Shown: positions 1-13,454, counted from the stretch's first letter. The stretch: DNA of 64,000 bases from Antennarius striatus (GCF_040054535.1 NC_090787.1:15914501-15978500); one strand, 5' to 3'. The notes: generated by a model from the letters alone, not told the origin. Program-made: numbers and translations.

Positions 1-850
1 AAAAGTTAAAACTGAGTCTCCCAAGACTGGAGAGAAAAGTGCACATTAATTCTATCTGCAGCAGGTTGTATGAGGGGGTCAGTGGGAGGTGTGCCTACTT
101 TGTATGAAATCGGCTACAGTTTTTAAAAATAGAAATTTTAAATGCTCGACAAGAACATATACACTTCTTTGAACACAGAAAATAAATTAACTCAAAGGCC
201 ATCTACACATTGAACTTAAAGTCACATGGCAAAAACAGAGGACCAGTTTTTCCAGAGGATGCTGGAGTGCATCTAGTGGAGAGCTGCACACGTTGTGGTG
301 CAAGGAAACAAAGAGAGATGTTTCCTGTCCTGTTCAACTTACACATTTAATTTCATTCAGCTTCAACTCAGGTCAAATTTGTCACCGTATACTATGCTGT
401 TGTGTAAAACTATGGACAGACAAACTGGACTGCTGTATACTTCTCGTGCAGGGAGCGCGAATGGTAAGGCAGGTACATTCAGTGAAACAATAAAGCAAAG
501 AACCACTCGCAGTGCAGATCACTAAACAATGTATCAAACGAATAACCAATCATTTCACTGCTCTAATGAAATGTCCTAACAGCATTACATATACTGGACT
601 ATAAACAGACACTGGATGTCTACAGAAGGAACCTATTGATCTGCAGCAAGAGTGATATCAGCAGAGCAAGGGGAGTTTTCTGACATTTTTTTAATGTTGA
701 AGTCTGTGCTCCCATCTTAAGGGATAGATAGCAAAGATTTGATCCTTTGAGAATTTTCCATATCTAAGAATGTAAAGGACATTTACAGTATACATTTAGA
801 TATATTGTCAAAGGAAGATATCTGTTTTAACTGTTTGAGTTCATCAGTGT
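1..850. other. No gene seen; probable NALF1 intron 1
   Basis: AT-rich, high-complexity DNA. The only open frames are short, overlapping and unlike any family I know. By position it belongs to the first intron of the minus-strand NALF1 gene, whose first exon is at 37673-38401. Confidence 0.6.
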
Positions 851-1143
851 GGCATGATGGCGTAGTGGGTAGCGCTGTCACCTCACAACAAAAAAGGTTC
901 TCTCTGGTTTCTGTGGCTTCTTCTCACCTCCAAATACATGCAATGTATTTGAATTTATAAGTCCAAATTGACCATGGTTGTGAGTGTGTGTATGAGTAGT
1001 TGTATGTCTTTTGTGTGGTGCTGGTGACACGTCCGGGGTGTACCCTGCCTCTCACCAGTAACCAGCTGGGATAGGCTTCAGCAACACGACGAGGCGAGAC
1101 AATACAGTTGTCTTAGCTTCAAGATAATGGATGAATGGATGGA
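851..1143 (+). mobile_element. Degenerate tRNA-derived SINE-like repeat
   Basis: The left end has a box-A-like stretch (TGGCGTAGTGGGTAGCGCTG), as in tRNA-derived SINE heads. It is followed by the body seen in a very common teleost repeat (CACCTCCAAATACATGCA, GTGTACCCTGCCTCTCACC, GCTGGGATAGGCTTCAGCAA). It ends in a short ATGG/ATGA tail. Box B is degraded, so this is an old copy. The family name is not assigned; recognition rests on memory of the consensus. Confidence 0.6.
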
Positions 1144-1635
1144 TTTTATCAGATTAGATGTTTACCAAGGCTTTGTGGAAGACAGGAGTAGTGCTTAAAG
1201 CCAGACACAATTTATTGTAGATTAGTTATCTCCATAGTATGTTACTTTAAAACTGTTGACATTTTATACCTTGTTTAAAAATGTGAACTGAACTGATTTC
1301 TTCATTCGGGAAAAGAAACATCTCACTGCTCAGACCTCAGCAGGGGAGAAGGGTTGATTTACTGGATCTCTTGCGATTTTAATTGAAGACCCCGGAGCTT
1401 GGTGATGTTTTCAATTTGTCCTGTTTAACAAAACAGGGTCACAGGTTGTTTTCCACTGCTTTACCAGGCTTTGGTGATGCACTCGTAGAATTACATCTCC
1501 ATTGCCGCTCAGGAAGCAACACTGACCTTAAACATATTCTATGACAGCTGGATTTTATCATCTTTTGCTTTTAAGTAGATAATTACTGAGAACATATGTT
1601 TAGACAGATACTCAGAATCCGGCATAAACATAAGC

Positions 1636-1690
1636 TGTCCTTGAGCAAGACACTGAACTTTAAATTGTTCTCTATGGGCAGGTTAGCACC
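1636..1690 (+). mobile_element. Short SINE body fragment
   Basis: The stretch CTGTCCTTGAGCAAGACACT is the signature segment of the tRNA-SINE family whose nearly complete copy is at 53041-53408. Neither a head nor a tail is recognisable, so only a fragment remains. Confidence 0.4.
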
Positions 1691-1922
1691 TTTATGAAAA
1701 GAAATACAGAGAGATATAGAGAACAGCTCAGAGCAATAAAAACACAAATTACTTTTTTGCTGTTCTAACACTGTTCTAACACACTGTAACAGCAAACATG
1801 GCAAAAGAGCTTTTCTGACTGACCTCAAAAGAGGTTCACATGCTGATCATGTAAACTAAATGCATTCTCACAACTTATATCTATCGTGACAACTACACAC
1901 TGTAGAGCTCTTATACTTTAAA

Positions 1923-2020
1923 TTCATTCATTCATCCCTTCATTCATCATCAATACCCACTTTTTCCGCTGTTGTGGGTCACGGGGTTGCTGGAGCCTAT
2001 CCCTGTGGACTTGGGGCGTG
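1923..2020 (-). mobile_element. SINE-like 3' tail, antisense
   Basis: An (ATTC)n tail is followed by the complement of the tail of the repeat at 851-1143 (GGTTGCTGGAGCCTATCCCT). Only about 100 bp of the 3' end is present, so this is a 5'-truncated copy in the opposite orientation. Confidence 0.5.
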
Positions 2021-5000
2021 AAGCTCTAATACTGTTCCATAATGTAGAGTGCATGGAAATCACTTTAGTTTTGGTCTAATTAAAGTCAAATAAATGTTAC
2101 TAAATGAATATTATATGTGATAACTAAAAGCAGACTACTGTACTTCATTTTGTCTATTATTAACACTAAAATAGACACTGGCAGCAAAACCAGACCAATA
2201 ATAAAAACATAAAGTAGTGGTTCTAAGTGGTTTAGCCATCATCTCCTAATGATTCTTGCTTTTTTAGGCTACTTCACCCCTAAAGTCAGAAAAATGGGCC
2301 CTGGCTTAAACATTCTGTTAAAAATATTACCACCAATGGGAGGGGCAGGGGCATTTTGTTAACTTAAAAGTCCTTACATATTAATAAGAAAAAGCTAGCT
2401 TGCCACTCAGTAGAGCATAAATCTCGACCAAGGCTCCTTTAATTAAATAAAGTCTTATCCAAAATCAAACTCATAATTCTATAACTACATTTAAATTTAA
2501 TTTAGTGACATAACCACAGGTTTTTTTTTCCCTTTAACTGTCTTGTGACAGTTGATCAGCTCATTGCTATCTGAGCTATCTTTAGTTGTATTACTGACAA
2601 TGATTGAATGTAGCATTAAACTTCACTTGCTGCTAACAGGGGGAATTACATTAGTTGTTCCGAAGAAAAACCCACACCTCAACACAAGCGAATGAAACCC
2701 TGTAGGGTTTACCAAGACAGGCAGAAGGAGAAAAGAGGAAAGACTCCAGAGCAATGTAGGACAGCGAGAGATGTTAAGTTGGAGGTTAGAAATAACTGGT
2801 ACAATGCAGGTGACTGAAAAGGAGGTTTAGTGGGGAGGTTGTGGAGCATGGGGACTGCAGAGCTTTGCAGGAGAACATCAATCAACATCAGTCCACTTAG
2901 CTGTAATCCCTTCCATCAGACTCCAACAGGACTCCATATTTATGGATAGGAAAGACATGAGCCGGCCCTGCACTGCTGTACACTGCTAACTGCACTTTGC
3001 AACATCACTCTCGTGATTGACCCCATGTGTGCATTGCCAAAATTGAATTACCTCCAGTTTCATGCAAGTACTATTAGATCCACCATACTGTGACCGAGGT
3101 AGAAAAGGTGATGCTGCTCAATTTTTCTATCAATGTGTCACCGTACAGCTGCTATCTGCCTGCTATTTGTTTTTGCTCTTGACGTTTTGTTTAGTTATTC
3201 TCTACTGGTAGTTTCCCATTTAATGATGTTCTACCGGTCATCCTCCTGTGGCTCAGCTGCAGCCATTACAATTGATACAGTCTCTTAACACTGAGGACAT
3301 AATGCTGAAATGTGACAAAAGGAAATGTCCACTCCAGTTGCCCAAAACAGATTGCCTGACGCAGGATCCATTATCAGCACAATTCACATTACTCCAATCT
3401 GTCAAATGCTGACCCAGTATCCATTTATCTCTGTGTTGTGCGTGCATGTTCTTGTACCCTTCCCTCTGTGGTGCTCGGTCTGGCTCGCATTAGAATGTTG
3501 ACAGACAGTAGATGCTACATGCTGTGGAGATGCACAGAGCGTAGGTTGATGGCTAGGATTACACCACTCAGCTCAGAAAATTCCTCCTTCCATCATTCTG
3601 AATGCATGTCAAAGAATTTGTGTTTTGAGAGATACAATGTCTTTCAATATAATTATTTTTATTATATACCTGAGGTGGGTTAACTACCTTTAATGTGATT
3701 TTATTTGCATTTTTGATCCAGGCATATCCAGATTGATTGCCATCCAATCAGTTATGGGCCACCCATATGACACTTAGCCATTTAAAATGCTAGTGAGATC
3801 TTTTTCAGAATACAGTTTGCTTTCTTCCTGCCTCAGCGGAGCTGTTTGAAAATAACTCATTTAGCTTATGATTTAGCTTCTCATTGCCAAACCACAGGCA
3901 GTTTTCTGTCTCCTAACTGGTTTATCAGTAATCAATAGCAATTATGGGATGTACTGTTGAACTGATGAGACCGAGATGTGTCTCAGCCATAGGCCGGGGG
4001 TTGGGGGTGGGGGTTCAGCCAAACAGAACTACTGCCAGGTCATCATCATCTCATCCAGAAGGAGTTGTCCCAGTGACACCACTATCCCCCAGAATCACAC
4101 ACAGTGCATATGAATGACTTTTCGGGGAGATCTGATCAGCTGTACGGTCTGCTGTTGAGAAACACATGCAAACACTTGCACACACATCTCCAGTATATGC
4201 TCACTCTAGATCGTCATATACGTAATGTATGTACATCATCTATATCATGATACTCTGGAACAAAAGACTTCAGTTGTCACTCAATTATTCCCTGATCCTC
4301 CAGAGGGTTCCTTCATGCTATGAAGACAATTAGTAGTCCTGAGTCATTACTGGCTAGAACAGGAGTGTAGGAGTGAAAGCTGCTAAAAACAGCAGCAACA
4401 ACAACCTGACGTGAAGGTGAAACCTACAGTAGAATACTAATTTTCCAGTGTGAAATAAATTCTGCTCAGTAAAACGTTTAAATTTTAAAAAAAAAACAGT
4501 AACCACACCATCCTGAATCTGAGTGAAAATTCATATTGAAAGCGAAGGAGGCTAGATCTCAGACGGTTGCATCCATTGCATGATATATGAAAGTGTTGCC
4601 TTGGATACTGTAACAGTACGGTGTCTTGGTTGCATAATACCCTCAAACTTCTCAGGAGCTGTACCAAGCATTTTCCTTTGACTGCAGCTGTGCTGTAGGC
4701 TCACATCAAATGTATTAGAAATTCACATAGCAAACTAAGCATTGACGTCACATCTACGTATGTCAACCTGCTGTTTGTACACGTGTCTAAGATGATGAGC
4801 GAGTGACATTGGTGTGAAAAGTAAAGCTGGGAACATGAAAATGTACAAAACATTAAAAACATTCACACACATCTTAAACCTGGAAACACAGAAAATCTAT
4901 GCAATCAGCACAATTGCAAGGTAGGCGTTTCAGATTAGAGTCACCATGTGACAAAATGAGAAATACAGTCACAACCTCCTCTTCTGTCTAAGTTATACAT

Positions 5001-7471
5001 TAAATAATAGCCGGAAAAGTGTTTTCTCACAATGTGATGTCACAGCCAACGTTTGGATATGTAGTGTCAGCACAAAATTACTTTATTCTAATAGATGTTT
5101 GTATAAAAACATGTAATGTCTTTGGAAACAAAAGTATAATTGGTTCATCACTGAGATCAATCGGACATTATTATCTAATTTACAAAAATCCTCTTGTCGG
5201 AGAAATTGTGTTCTAAGAATGAAATAGATGAACAGATGAACAGAAAAATCTTAAAACACAGCTATAACAGGTGAGGCAATAAAAGACATAAAAATGCCTT
5301 TAAGTCAGTCAAACACACAAGTGTTAGGCTGCATAAAACCATTCACTATATGGAAACAATGAATGTAAGACATTGAAAAATCTGTTATTTGCTAATAGGT
5401 AAGTACATTTTTGAAAGGTACAACATAAATTAAGTAAAAAAACAAAGAATCCCTACAACAAAGCTCACTGAAGATACCAAAATTCGCAAGTTTGCTGTTT
5501 TAGAATGGTAAAGAAAGCCTTTTATGCTACACTGCAATACATACTTGATAATGAGAGACATGAAACAGCAGCATTTTCAAAAACAAACGTCACTCAAGCC
5601 ACTTCAAATTTGAGATTAGCAGAAGCATTCTGAAGCTAAGATATTTCCTACGAACATGAATAACTGAACTGAGGCACATTTGTTTCTTAGGCAAACATGT
5701 CTGGAAAATATCCTACTCTTGTTTTTATTTATTTATATTAATATTCATGGTGTTTCTTTAGACAAATGCATCCAAACATTGCTCCCTACAATGTTTTCAT
5801 GACTAACTCATCATGACATGTTCTTTCAAAGCTGCAGCATGCAGGTCTTTATGATAAGATTTTTATTTTGAATGAATGATGTCCTCAGGCTTAAAGCCTT
5901 TAATTCACACAGTGTTAGCACTAATTATGAAGAACAATCACTCACACACACAATGCACTTGGGTTTATCTATACATGTGTAATCAACATGCAGACCTTGG
6001 TCCCTGCTCACTCTGTTGTTTCGTCTGGTCTTATAGTGAGAAGAGAAGAGTTTTATGTTCCCCTTTGGGTTGATAAGCTCAATAAAGCATCAATCACAGC
6101 TTGTGTGCATCAGTCAACTCCCTACTCCACTCTCTGTGGAAAACTTTATTCATGGACTGGCAAGACATTGTTACATGGGGGACGCAGAAAATAAGGCAAA
6201 GTGTTTCATCTGTGTATTTTCGTGCTTGTGTTTGTAGTTATTTGTTTCAAGAATGTGTTACAGACGAAACTGTGGATCAAAACTATTGTCACCTGTATAG
6301 AGACCTGGTCAGGATCTTCTGTGTTTGCATAACCCCTCAAATTCACAGAAGGTTACATAATTTACACTCCCTCTATTGTGTTATGAGTCATCATCAAGCT
6401 ATCTTTCTTTTTTGTCATTGACTGCTAACAAGCTTGGTATTGAGAGAAGACACTCTCTGCTCAAAATAGCAGCGAGGGTTTAATTAGATTACACTGAATT
6501 AAATCAAATGATAATAATAAGAAATTACAATCTACAAATGATGAACAAAAAGGTCCATATATTTATGGCATCAAATGAACCGTTGCAGGGGGATGTAAAA
6601 GGCCTCTCTATGAATGTGCCTATGTGAGAAAGTAATCACAGACTCCAGCCTTAAAAAAAAGTAAAAATCAGTGACATTTAAGAGTTCATAGGGTTCATCT
6701 GCATTGAGGAAACTTGTTTGACATGAGCTTCAGTGCAGCGTATGTTCATTTATATATAAAAGTCCTACCATGAGAGATAAAAGTATAGTTGAGGTGCAGT
6801 ATGTTTATAGATGATCTATTGTCTATGTTCGCATTGTGGGGTATTACTGTGTGTGAATTCATATTCCACTGGATCAAACTTTACCTGTGTGTGTGGGATT
6901 CTACTGGTCTGACAAATGCCCAAACTCCATATTTCACATTAACATTACATACTAGAAAAAAAACTATGCTCTCTTTCTGCATCCAGTTTTGGTTTGTGGC
7001 GAATGAGTCCAGTCCAGTCTTTACTAGTCTTGATACTGTACTTGTTGGGAGGTGGAGACCATCGGAAATAAGCTGGTACAGTAAGTAATGACTGCGCCGA
7101 CCACAATGACACCGAGGAGCCTTGAGCTACAGTGTGCTCACTCAGAGCATAGCACAGTCTCTAATTAACTAATGAAATATTAACCACCTCCTCATTCTCC
7201 TTCCATTCTGTCTGCCTCATTTTCCATTTTTCCTCCATGTTTTCCATTAACCATCCTCTCTACTTCCATGTTCCACAGATTATTCATGTCCGAGAATGAA
7301 TAGATCAAACCTCTGCTACATAGGGTAAAAATATAAGCTGCGTGTGTGCGTGCCCTGTTCTCAATTTCCATGACATTTAACATCATAGTTTCATTACTTT
7401 GAGGGACAAAATCCTGACATTTAAAAATGTGAAACAGTTTAAAATGAATAGTGCTAGAGCACAAAAGGTAT
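2021..7471. other. No gene seen; single-copy intronic DNA
   Basis: About 5.4 kb without a convincing exon, RNA gene or mobile element. The open frames (up to about 106 codons near 6.1 kb) overlap in several frames, several start at non-ATG codons, and none shows a protein family. Read as NALF1 intron 1. Confidence 0.55.
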
Positions 7472-8236
<765 letters not shown>

Positions 8237-8257
8237 GTTATAAATCATTTGGATAAT
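8237..8257. repeat. Left target-site duplication of LINE
   Basis: These 21 bases are repeated without mismatch at 11386-11406, immediately after the LINE 3' end. The bases outside the match differ on both sides, so the duplication is exactly delimited. Confidence 0.92.
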
Positions 8258-11200
8258 GTAGCCGCAAGAGGACACAAGCCAGTGTCTTATTGTGCCGGTC
8301 CCAAGCCCGGATAAATACAGAGGGTTGCGTCAGGAAGGGCATCCGGCGTAAAACTTTTGCCAAATCAAAGATGCGAATCAAACCTATGACTTCCATACCG
8401 GATCGGTCGAGGCCTGGGTTAACAACGACCGCCATCGGCGCTGTTGACCTACAGGGCGCCGGTGGAAATTGGATTACTGTTGGTCGAAGAAGGAGAGGAG
8501 GAAAGTGCGTTCGCACGAAGAAAGAGAAGAGGAACACCAAGAGTATAGGACTGAGAGTAGGGACGTTGAATGTTGGAACTATGACAGGAAAAGGTAGAGA
8601 GTTGGTTGACATGATGCAGAGGAGGAAGGTAGACATACTGTGTGTCCAGGAGACCAGGTGGAAAGGTAGCAAGGCTAGAATTTTAGGAGCAGGGTTCAAG
8701 TTGTTCTATCATGGTGTAGATGGGAAGAGAAATGGAGTAGGAGTTATCTTGAAGGAGGAGTTTGTTAGGAATGTCCTGGAGGTAAAAAGAGTGTCAGATA
8801 GAGTGATGAGTCTGAAGCTAGAAATAGAAGGTGTGATGTTCAATGTTGTTAGCGGGTATGCTCCACAGGTAGGATGTGAGCTGGAGGAGAAGGAGAAATT
8901 CTGGTCGGACCTTGATGAAGTGATGCAGAGCATGCCTAGAAGTGAGAGAGTTGTCATTGGAGCAGACTTCAATGGACATGTTGGTGCAGGAAACAGAGGT
9001 GATGAGGAGGTGATGGGCAGGTTTGGTATCCAGGAGAGGAACGCAGAAGGACAGATGGTAGTTGACTTTGCAAAAAGGATGGAAATGGCTGTAGTGAATA
9101 CTTTCTTCCAGAAGAGGCAGGAACATAGAGTGACCTATAAGAGTGGCGGTAGGAGCACACAGGTAGACTACATCTTGTGTAGACGGTGTAACCTGAAAGA
9201 GATCAGTGACTGCAAAGTAGTGGTAGGTGAGAGTGTAGCCAAACAGCATAGGATGGTGATGTGTAGGATGACTCTGGTGGTGAGGAAGATCAAGAGGGCA
9301 AAGGCAGAGCAGAAGACAAAATGGTGGAAGCTGAAAAAGGAAGAGTGTTGCATGACTTTTAGGAAGGAGTTAAGACAGGCTCTGGGTGGTCAGGAGGTGC
9401 TTCCAGATGACTGGACAACTACAGCTAATGAGATCAGGGAGACAGGTAGGAGAGTACTTGGTGTGTCATCTGGACGGAAAGTAGATAAGGAGACTTGGTG
9501 GTGGAATGAGGAGGTACAGGAGTGTATACAGAGAAAGAGGTTAGCCAAGAGGAAGTGGGACACTGAGAGGACTGAGGAGAGTAGACAGGAGTACAGGGAG
9601 ATGCAGCGTCAGGTGAAGGTAGAGGTAGCAAAGGCCAAACAAGAAGCTTATGATGACTTGTATGCTAGGTTGGACAGTAAGGAGGGAGAGACTGATCTAT
9701 ACCGGTTGGCAAGACAGAGAGATAGAGATGGGAAGGACGTGCAGCAGGTTAGGGTGATTAAGGATAGGGATGGAAGTCTATTGACAGGTGCCAGTAGTGT
9801 GATGGGAAGATGGAAAGAGTACTTTGAAGAGTTGATGAACGTGGAAAATGAGAGGGAACAAAGACTAGAAGAGGTGACTGTTGTGGACCAGGATGTAGCA
9901 AAGATTAGTCAGGATGAAGTGAGGAGGGCATTGAAGAGGATGAAGAGTGGAAAGGCAGTCGGTCCTGATGATATACCTGTAGAGGTATGGAAGTGTCTAG
10001 GAGAGGTGGCAGTAGAGTTTCTGACTGGGTTGTTCAACAGGATCTTAGATAGTGAGAAGATGCCTGAGGAATGGAGGAGAAGTGTGCTGGTGCCCATTTT
10101 TAAGAACAAGGGAGATGTGCAGAGTTGTGGCAACTACAGAGGAATAAAGCTGATGAGCCATACAATGAGGTTATGGGAGAGAGTAGTGGAAGCTAGACTA
10201 AGGGCAGAAGTGAACATTTGTGAGCAGCAGTATGGTTTCATGCCAAAAAAGAGTACTACAGATGCAGTATTTGCTTTGAGGATGTTGATAGAGAAGTACA
10301 GAGAAGGCCAGAGGGAGCTGCATTGTGTTTTTGTAGATCTAGAGAAAGCTTATGACAGGGTGCCCAGAGAGGAACTGTGGTATTGTATGAGGAAGTCTGG
10401 AGTGGCAGAGAAGTATGTTAGAACGGTGCAGGACATGTATGAAGACTGTAAGACAGTGGTGAGGTGTGCTGTAGGTGTGACAGAGGAGTTCAAGGTGGAG
10501 GTGGGACTGCATCAGGGATCAGCTCTGAGCCCCTTCTTGTTTGCCATGGTGATGGACAGGCTGACAGACGAGGTTAGACAGGAATCTCCATGGACTATGA
10601 TGTTTGCAGATGACATTGTGATCTGTAGTGAGAGCAGGGAACAGGTGGAGGAGAAGCTAGAGAGGTGGAGGTTTGTCCTGGAAAGGAGAGGAATGAAGGT
10701 TAGCCGCAGTAAGACAGAGTACATGTGTGTGAATGAGAGGGACCCAAGTGGAAGAGTGAGGTTAGAGGGAGAAGAGATCAAGAAGGTTCAGGATTTTAAG
10801 TACTTAGGCTCAACAGTCCAGAGCAATGGAGAGTGTGGAAAAAAGGTGAAGAAGCGTGTACAGGCAGGATGGAACGGGTGGAGGAAAGTGTCAGGTGTGA
10901 TGTGTGATAGAAGAGTTTCAGCTAAAATGAAAGGAAAGGTGTACAAAACTGTGGTTAGACCAGCGATGTTGTTTGGTCTAGAGACAGTGTCACTGAAGAA
11001 AAGACAGGAGACAGAGCTGGAGGTAGCAGAGATGAAGATGCTGAGGTTCTCTCTGGGAGTGACCAGGAAGGATAGGATCAGGAATGAGTACATCAGAGGG
11101 ACAGCACATGTTAGAGGTCTTGGAGATAAAGTCAGAGAGGCCAGACTGAGATGGTTTGGACATGTCCAGAGGAGAGATAGTGAATATATTGGTAGAAGGA

Positions 11201-11385
11201 TGCTGAGTTTTGAACTGCCAGGCAGGAGGCCTAGAGGAAGACCAAAGAGGAGGTTTATGGATGTAATGAGGGAAGACATGAAGGTAGTTGGTGTGAGAGA
11301 AGAGGATTCAAAGGACAGGGCTAGATGGAGGAAATTGATTCGCTGTGGCGCCCCCTGAAGGGAAAAGCCGAAAGGAAAAGAAGAA
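8258..11385 (+). mobile_element. Full-length RTE-type LINE retrotransposon
   Basis: A 3.13-kb non-LTR element bounded by a perfect 21-bp target-site duplication. It has a short leader (8258-8370), one open frame coding for endonuclease plus reverse transcriptase, and a very short 3' end (GAAAAGCCGAAAGGAAAAG) in which a GAA-rich tail replaces poly(A); short tandem tails and compact 3' ends are typical of RTE-clade elements. It lies in NALF1 intron 1, antisense to NALF1 transcription. The perfect duplication and unbroken frame indicate a recent insertion. The clade is assigned from protein motifs remembered for RTE; the exact family is not assigned. Confidence 0.9.
8371..11358 (+). CDS. LINE endonuclease-reverse transcriptase, intact
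   Basis: A 995-residue polyprotein counted from the first ATG at 8371. The frame is open upstream to 8290, but only from a TTG codon. It would nick the target DNA and reverse-transcribe its own RNA at the nick. The N-terminal part is an AP-type endonuclease: GTLNVGTM near residue 64, VQETRWKG near 92, then ADFNGHVG and STQVDYILCR. The central part is a reverse transcriptase: GNYRGIKL, QYGFMPKKSTTDAVF, FVDLEKAYDRVPRE, GLHQGSALSPFLF and the catalytic FADD near residues 745-748. The C-terminal tail is basic (GRRPRGRPKRR) and ends at the TGA at 11356-11358. No RNase H domain is seen. There is no frameshift or stop, so the protein could be functional. The second copy, at 17288-19759, is broken. 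Confidence 0.9.
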   Translation: MRIKPMTSIPDRSRPGLTTTAIGAVDLQGAGGNWITVGRRRRGGKCVRTKKEKRNTKSIGLRVGTLNVGTMTGKGRELVDMMQRRKVDILCVQETRWKGSKARILGAGFKLFYHGVDGKRNGVGVILKEEFVRNVLEVKRVSDRVMSLKLEIEGVMFNVVSGYAPQVGCELEEKEKFWSDLDEVMQSMPRSERVVIGADFNGHVGAGNRGDEEVMGRFGIQERNAEGQMVVDFAKRMEMAVVNTFFQKRQEHRVTYKSGGRSTQVDYILCRRCNLKEISDCKVVVGESVAKQHRMVMCRMTLVVRKIKRAKAEQKTKWWKLKKEECCMTFRKELRQALGGQEVLPDDWTTTANEIRETGRRVLGVSSGRKVDKETWWWNEEVQECIQRKRLAKRKWDTERTEESRQEYREMQRQVKVEVAKAKQEAYDDLYARLDSKEGETDLYRLARQRDRDGKDVQQVRVIKDRDGSLLTGASSVMGRWKEYFEELMNVENEREQRLEEVTVVDQDVAKISQDEVRRALKRMKSGKAVGPDDIPVEVWKCLGEVAVEFLTGLFNRILDSEKMPEEWRRSVLVPIFKNKGDVQSCGNYRGIKLMSHTMRLWERVVEARLRAEVNICEQQYGFMPKKSTTDAVFALRMLIEKYREGQRELHCVFVDLEKAYDRVPREELWYCMRKSGVAEKYVRTVQDMYEDCKTVVRCAVGVTEEFKVEVGLHQGSALSPFLFAMVMDRLTDEVRQESPWTMMFADDIVICSESREQVEEKLERWRFVLERRGMKVSRSKTEYMCVNERDPSGRVRLEGEEIKKVQDFKYLGSTVQSNGECGKKVKKRVQAGWNGWRKVSGVMCDRRVSAKMKGKVYKTVVRPAMLFGLETVSLKKRQETELEVAEMKMLRFSLGVTRKDRIRNEYIRGTAHVRGLGDKVREARLRWFGHVQRRDSEYIGRRMLSFELPGRRPRGRPKRRFMDVMREDMKVVGVREEDSKDRARWRKLIRCGAP

Positions 11386-11406
11386 GTTATAAATCATTTG
11401 GATAAT
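11386..11406. repeat. Right target-site duplication of LINE
   Basis: Perfect 21-bp repeat of 8237-8257, starting directly after the GAA-rich tail of the LINE. Confidence 0.92.
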
Positions 11407-12024
11407 TTGGGAAAAATCTCGATTTTTAAATGCAATGTTAAAGGCAGTGGATCTGTACCATAATAAAACCTCTGTGGGTAATGCACAAATAATGATTCCA
11501 GTTAGCTTTTTCTGAATAGCATATCATGCATTCTGTTAACACTTGTAAATGAACAGAAATAATACCTAAGATTACTGACCTAAAATATAATTTTACCTGA
11601 CCTTTTGTGACCCAAAACTGTTCATAGTTTCTGCAGTTTCTGCTCTAAGACTCTTTACCCTTTAATTTGATTCAGCCCAGTCCAAGTTCAGCCCTGGAAA
11701 CAAATATTAAGGCTACTGGATTTGTAATAATATTTGATGGATCCAGGTATATATTTGGTTCCCCTCCAAAGTTCTACCCACATTTTACTTCTTTGGAGCA
11801 GCTCAGTGCAAAGGGGTCCAGGTAATGCTGGGGAATGACAGGGAAGATGTAGAAAATGCAGGACGTGATAAAGTGTTGCTGGTGAAAGTCAACGCACACA
11901 ATTATGACTGCAGAGGACACAGTGGAGGGAATACAGGTGAATGGCATAACAACTACAAACACAGATACACAAGGAGAGGGAATGGGCAGAAGGCTCAAGA
12001 GCGATTTGGGAAATAATTGGTCAA
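11407..12024. other. No gene seen
   Basis: Intronic sequence between the LINE and the repeat described at 12025-12240. No coding or RNA signal recognised. Confidence 0.5.
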
Positions 12025-12240
12025 TACTATCCAATAGCACAGCGACACACCTTCACTGACAGGCTATCACGTTGCTGCTGCCTTTTTTGCCTTCCACTCA
12101 CTTGTCCTGTAGTTCTTCAATGCTGCATGACATCCTTTACCACAAGTCTTCAAAGATTCACCAACTTCCTCATTCTTCTGCATAGCAATGGGTCATCAGC
12201 CCCCACCACCAGTGTCTGAACTCTGGGGGCGGGCATGGAA
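12025..12240 (+). repeat. Unassigned interspersed repeat, copy A
   Basis: Collinear with 28500-28745. The two share the 16-mer CTATCCAATAGCACAG (12027-12042 and 28506-28521), then TGTCCT..AGTTC, then TCACCAACTTC, then GTCATCAGCC with CCACC and TGTCT. Spacing differs between copies, so both are old. I do not recognise the family. No long open frame or terminal repeat is evident. Confidence 0.5.
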
Positions 12241-13454
12241 GCCCTGAAGAGTCCAACAAACACAAAACACTTTGTGACACCTACAACTTCCAGACATATC
12301 AATTGTCACGTATATTATTTAATGTAATAAATATCATTGACTTCCACCACAAGCCTCTCCTGATTTAATGCTGACTAAAATGGATTTCTTGCATGTATTT
12401 TTGACCTCTATTCAATTATTGACAAGAGGCAGGTGGGTATGAATATTTTTGTGGCCAATTTCTAAATGATGTGATGCGAATTAGGGATCAGATATTGATT
12501 CGAGAGCAAGTTGCTCAACATTAATTGCTGTTTCTCACAATTTCAAATAATGATTATACACATTACATAGGATACTCAGTGACGGAGCTCCTGGTTGTCG
12601 TCCCTAAAATGCAGACAGAAGAAGAGAGCAGACAAGAGCAAGACAAAAGAATGGAAAAGTGAATGAAGTTAAACGTATGACTATAACACATTAGTATTTG
12701 ATGACTACGACACATTGGTTCTACAAACAGAAACATACATATGCAGTGTAAATGTTGATTTAAGCATTAAGTTACAGGTATTTTGGTATTATTATCACAT
12801 TACACTACTCAGTGCATTTATTTTAGTTCTTTTTTGTACGTTTTATTTTTATTTTGTGAGACATGCCACTATTTCTATCTGTACTTCATTTCATAAGTAA
12901 TTCATAACATTAATTTCTGCATATTTCATTAAGTACAGGTAGTTACTACGCTGTTCGCACATTAAAACTTTTACTGATATTATCCTAACCTACAGGTTTT
13001 TATTGAAATTTTAATGCCATTAAAACAATTTAATAAAACACGGTTTGGTCTTCTGTCACACACTTGGCAAAACCATAAACCACAAAATATTTGTTAACAC
13101 CATACTTGTCATTAATTTCAGCAGCGGAGCAATTCATTCTCCCACTTGCTGAATGCCAATTCAAGGGCACATCAAACAGGTGCTGTGCAACAGAAGTTAC
13201 AGTCAGACACAGCCTCGCCGGGGGTGTAGCTAAAGCAGCTGTTTAGGGAACACCTCATCTACAGAGGCTGGTGGGCTTGTCTTGTGAAGGAAAGGTCACT
13301 TACATCATTATTTATTTATTTAGGTTCTTTTCTGATAGGAAAGTAACAAATGTCCTATTAGTTTTTCTAAGTGGAGGACACATGCTTCTAACTATTATTT
13401 TGCTACAGAAGGTTTAAGTTCTTTAAAGAATGCCCAATATGTATATAAATTATG
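12241..13454. other. No gene seen
   Basis: About 1.2 kb of AT-rich sequence with poly-T and TTTTA runs around 12.8 kb. No exon, RNA or mobile element recognised. Confidence 0.5.

Noticed and set aside
8290..8370. LINE protein starting at 8290
   Set aside because: The first codon there is TTG, not ATG. The first ATG in frame is at 8371, still ahead of the endonuclease domain, so 8371 was used.
8238..8699. Open frames on the strand opposite the LINE (8238-8699, 8818-9249, 10788-11279 and equivalents in the second copy)
   Set aside because: They mirror the conserved LINE coding strand and show no domain of their own.
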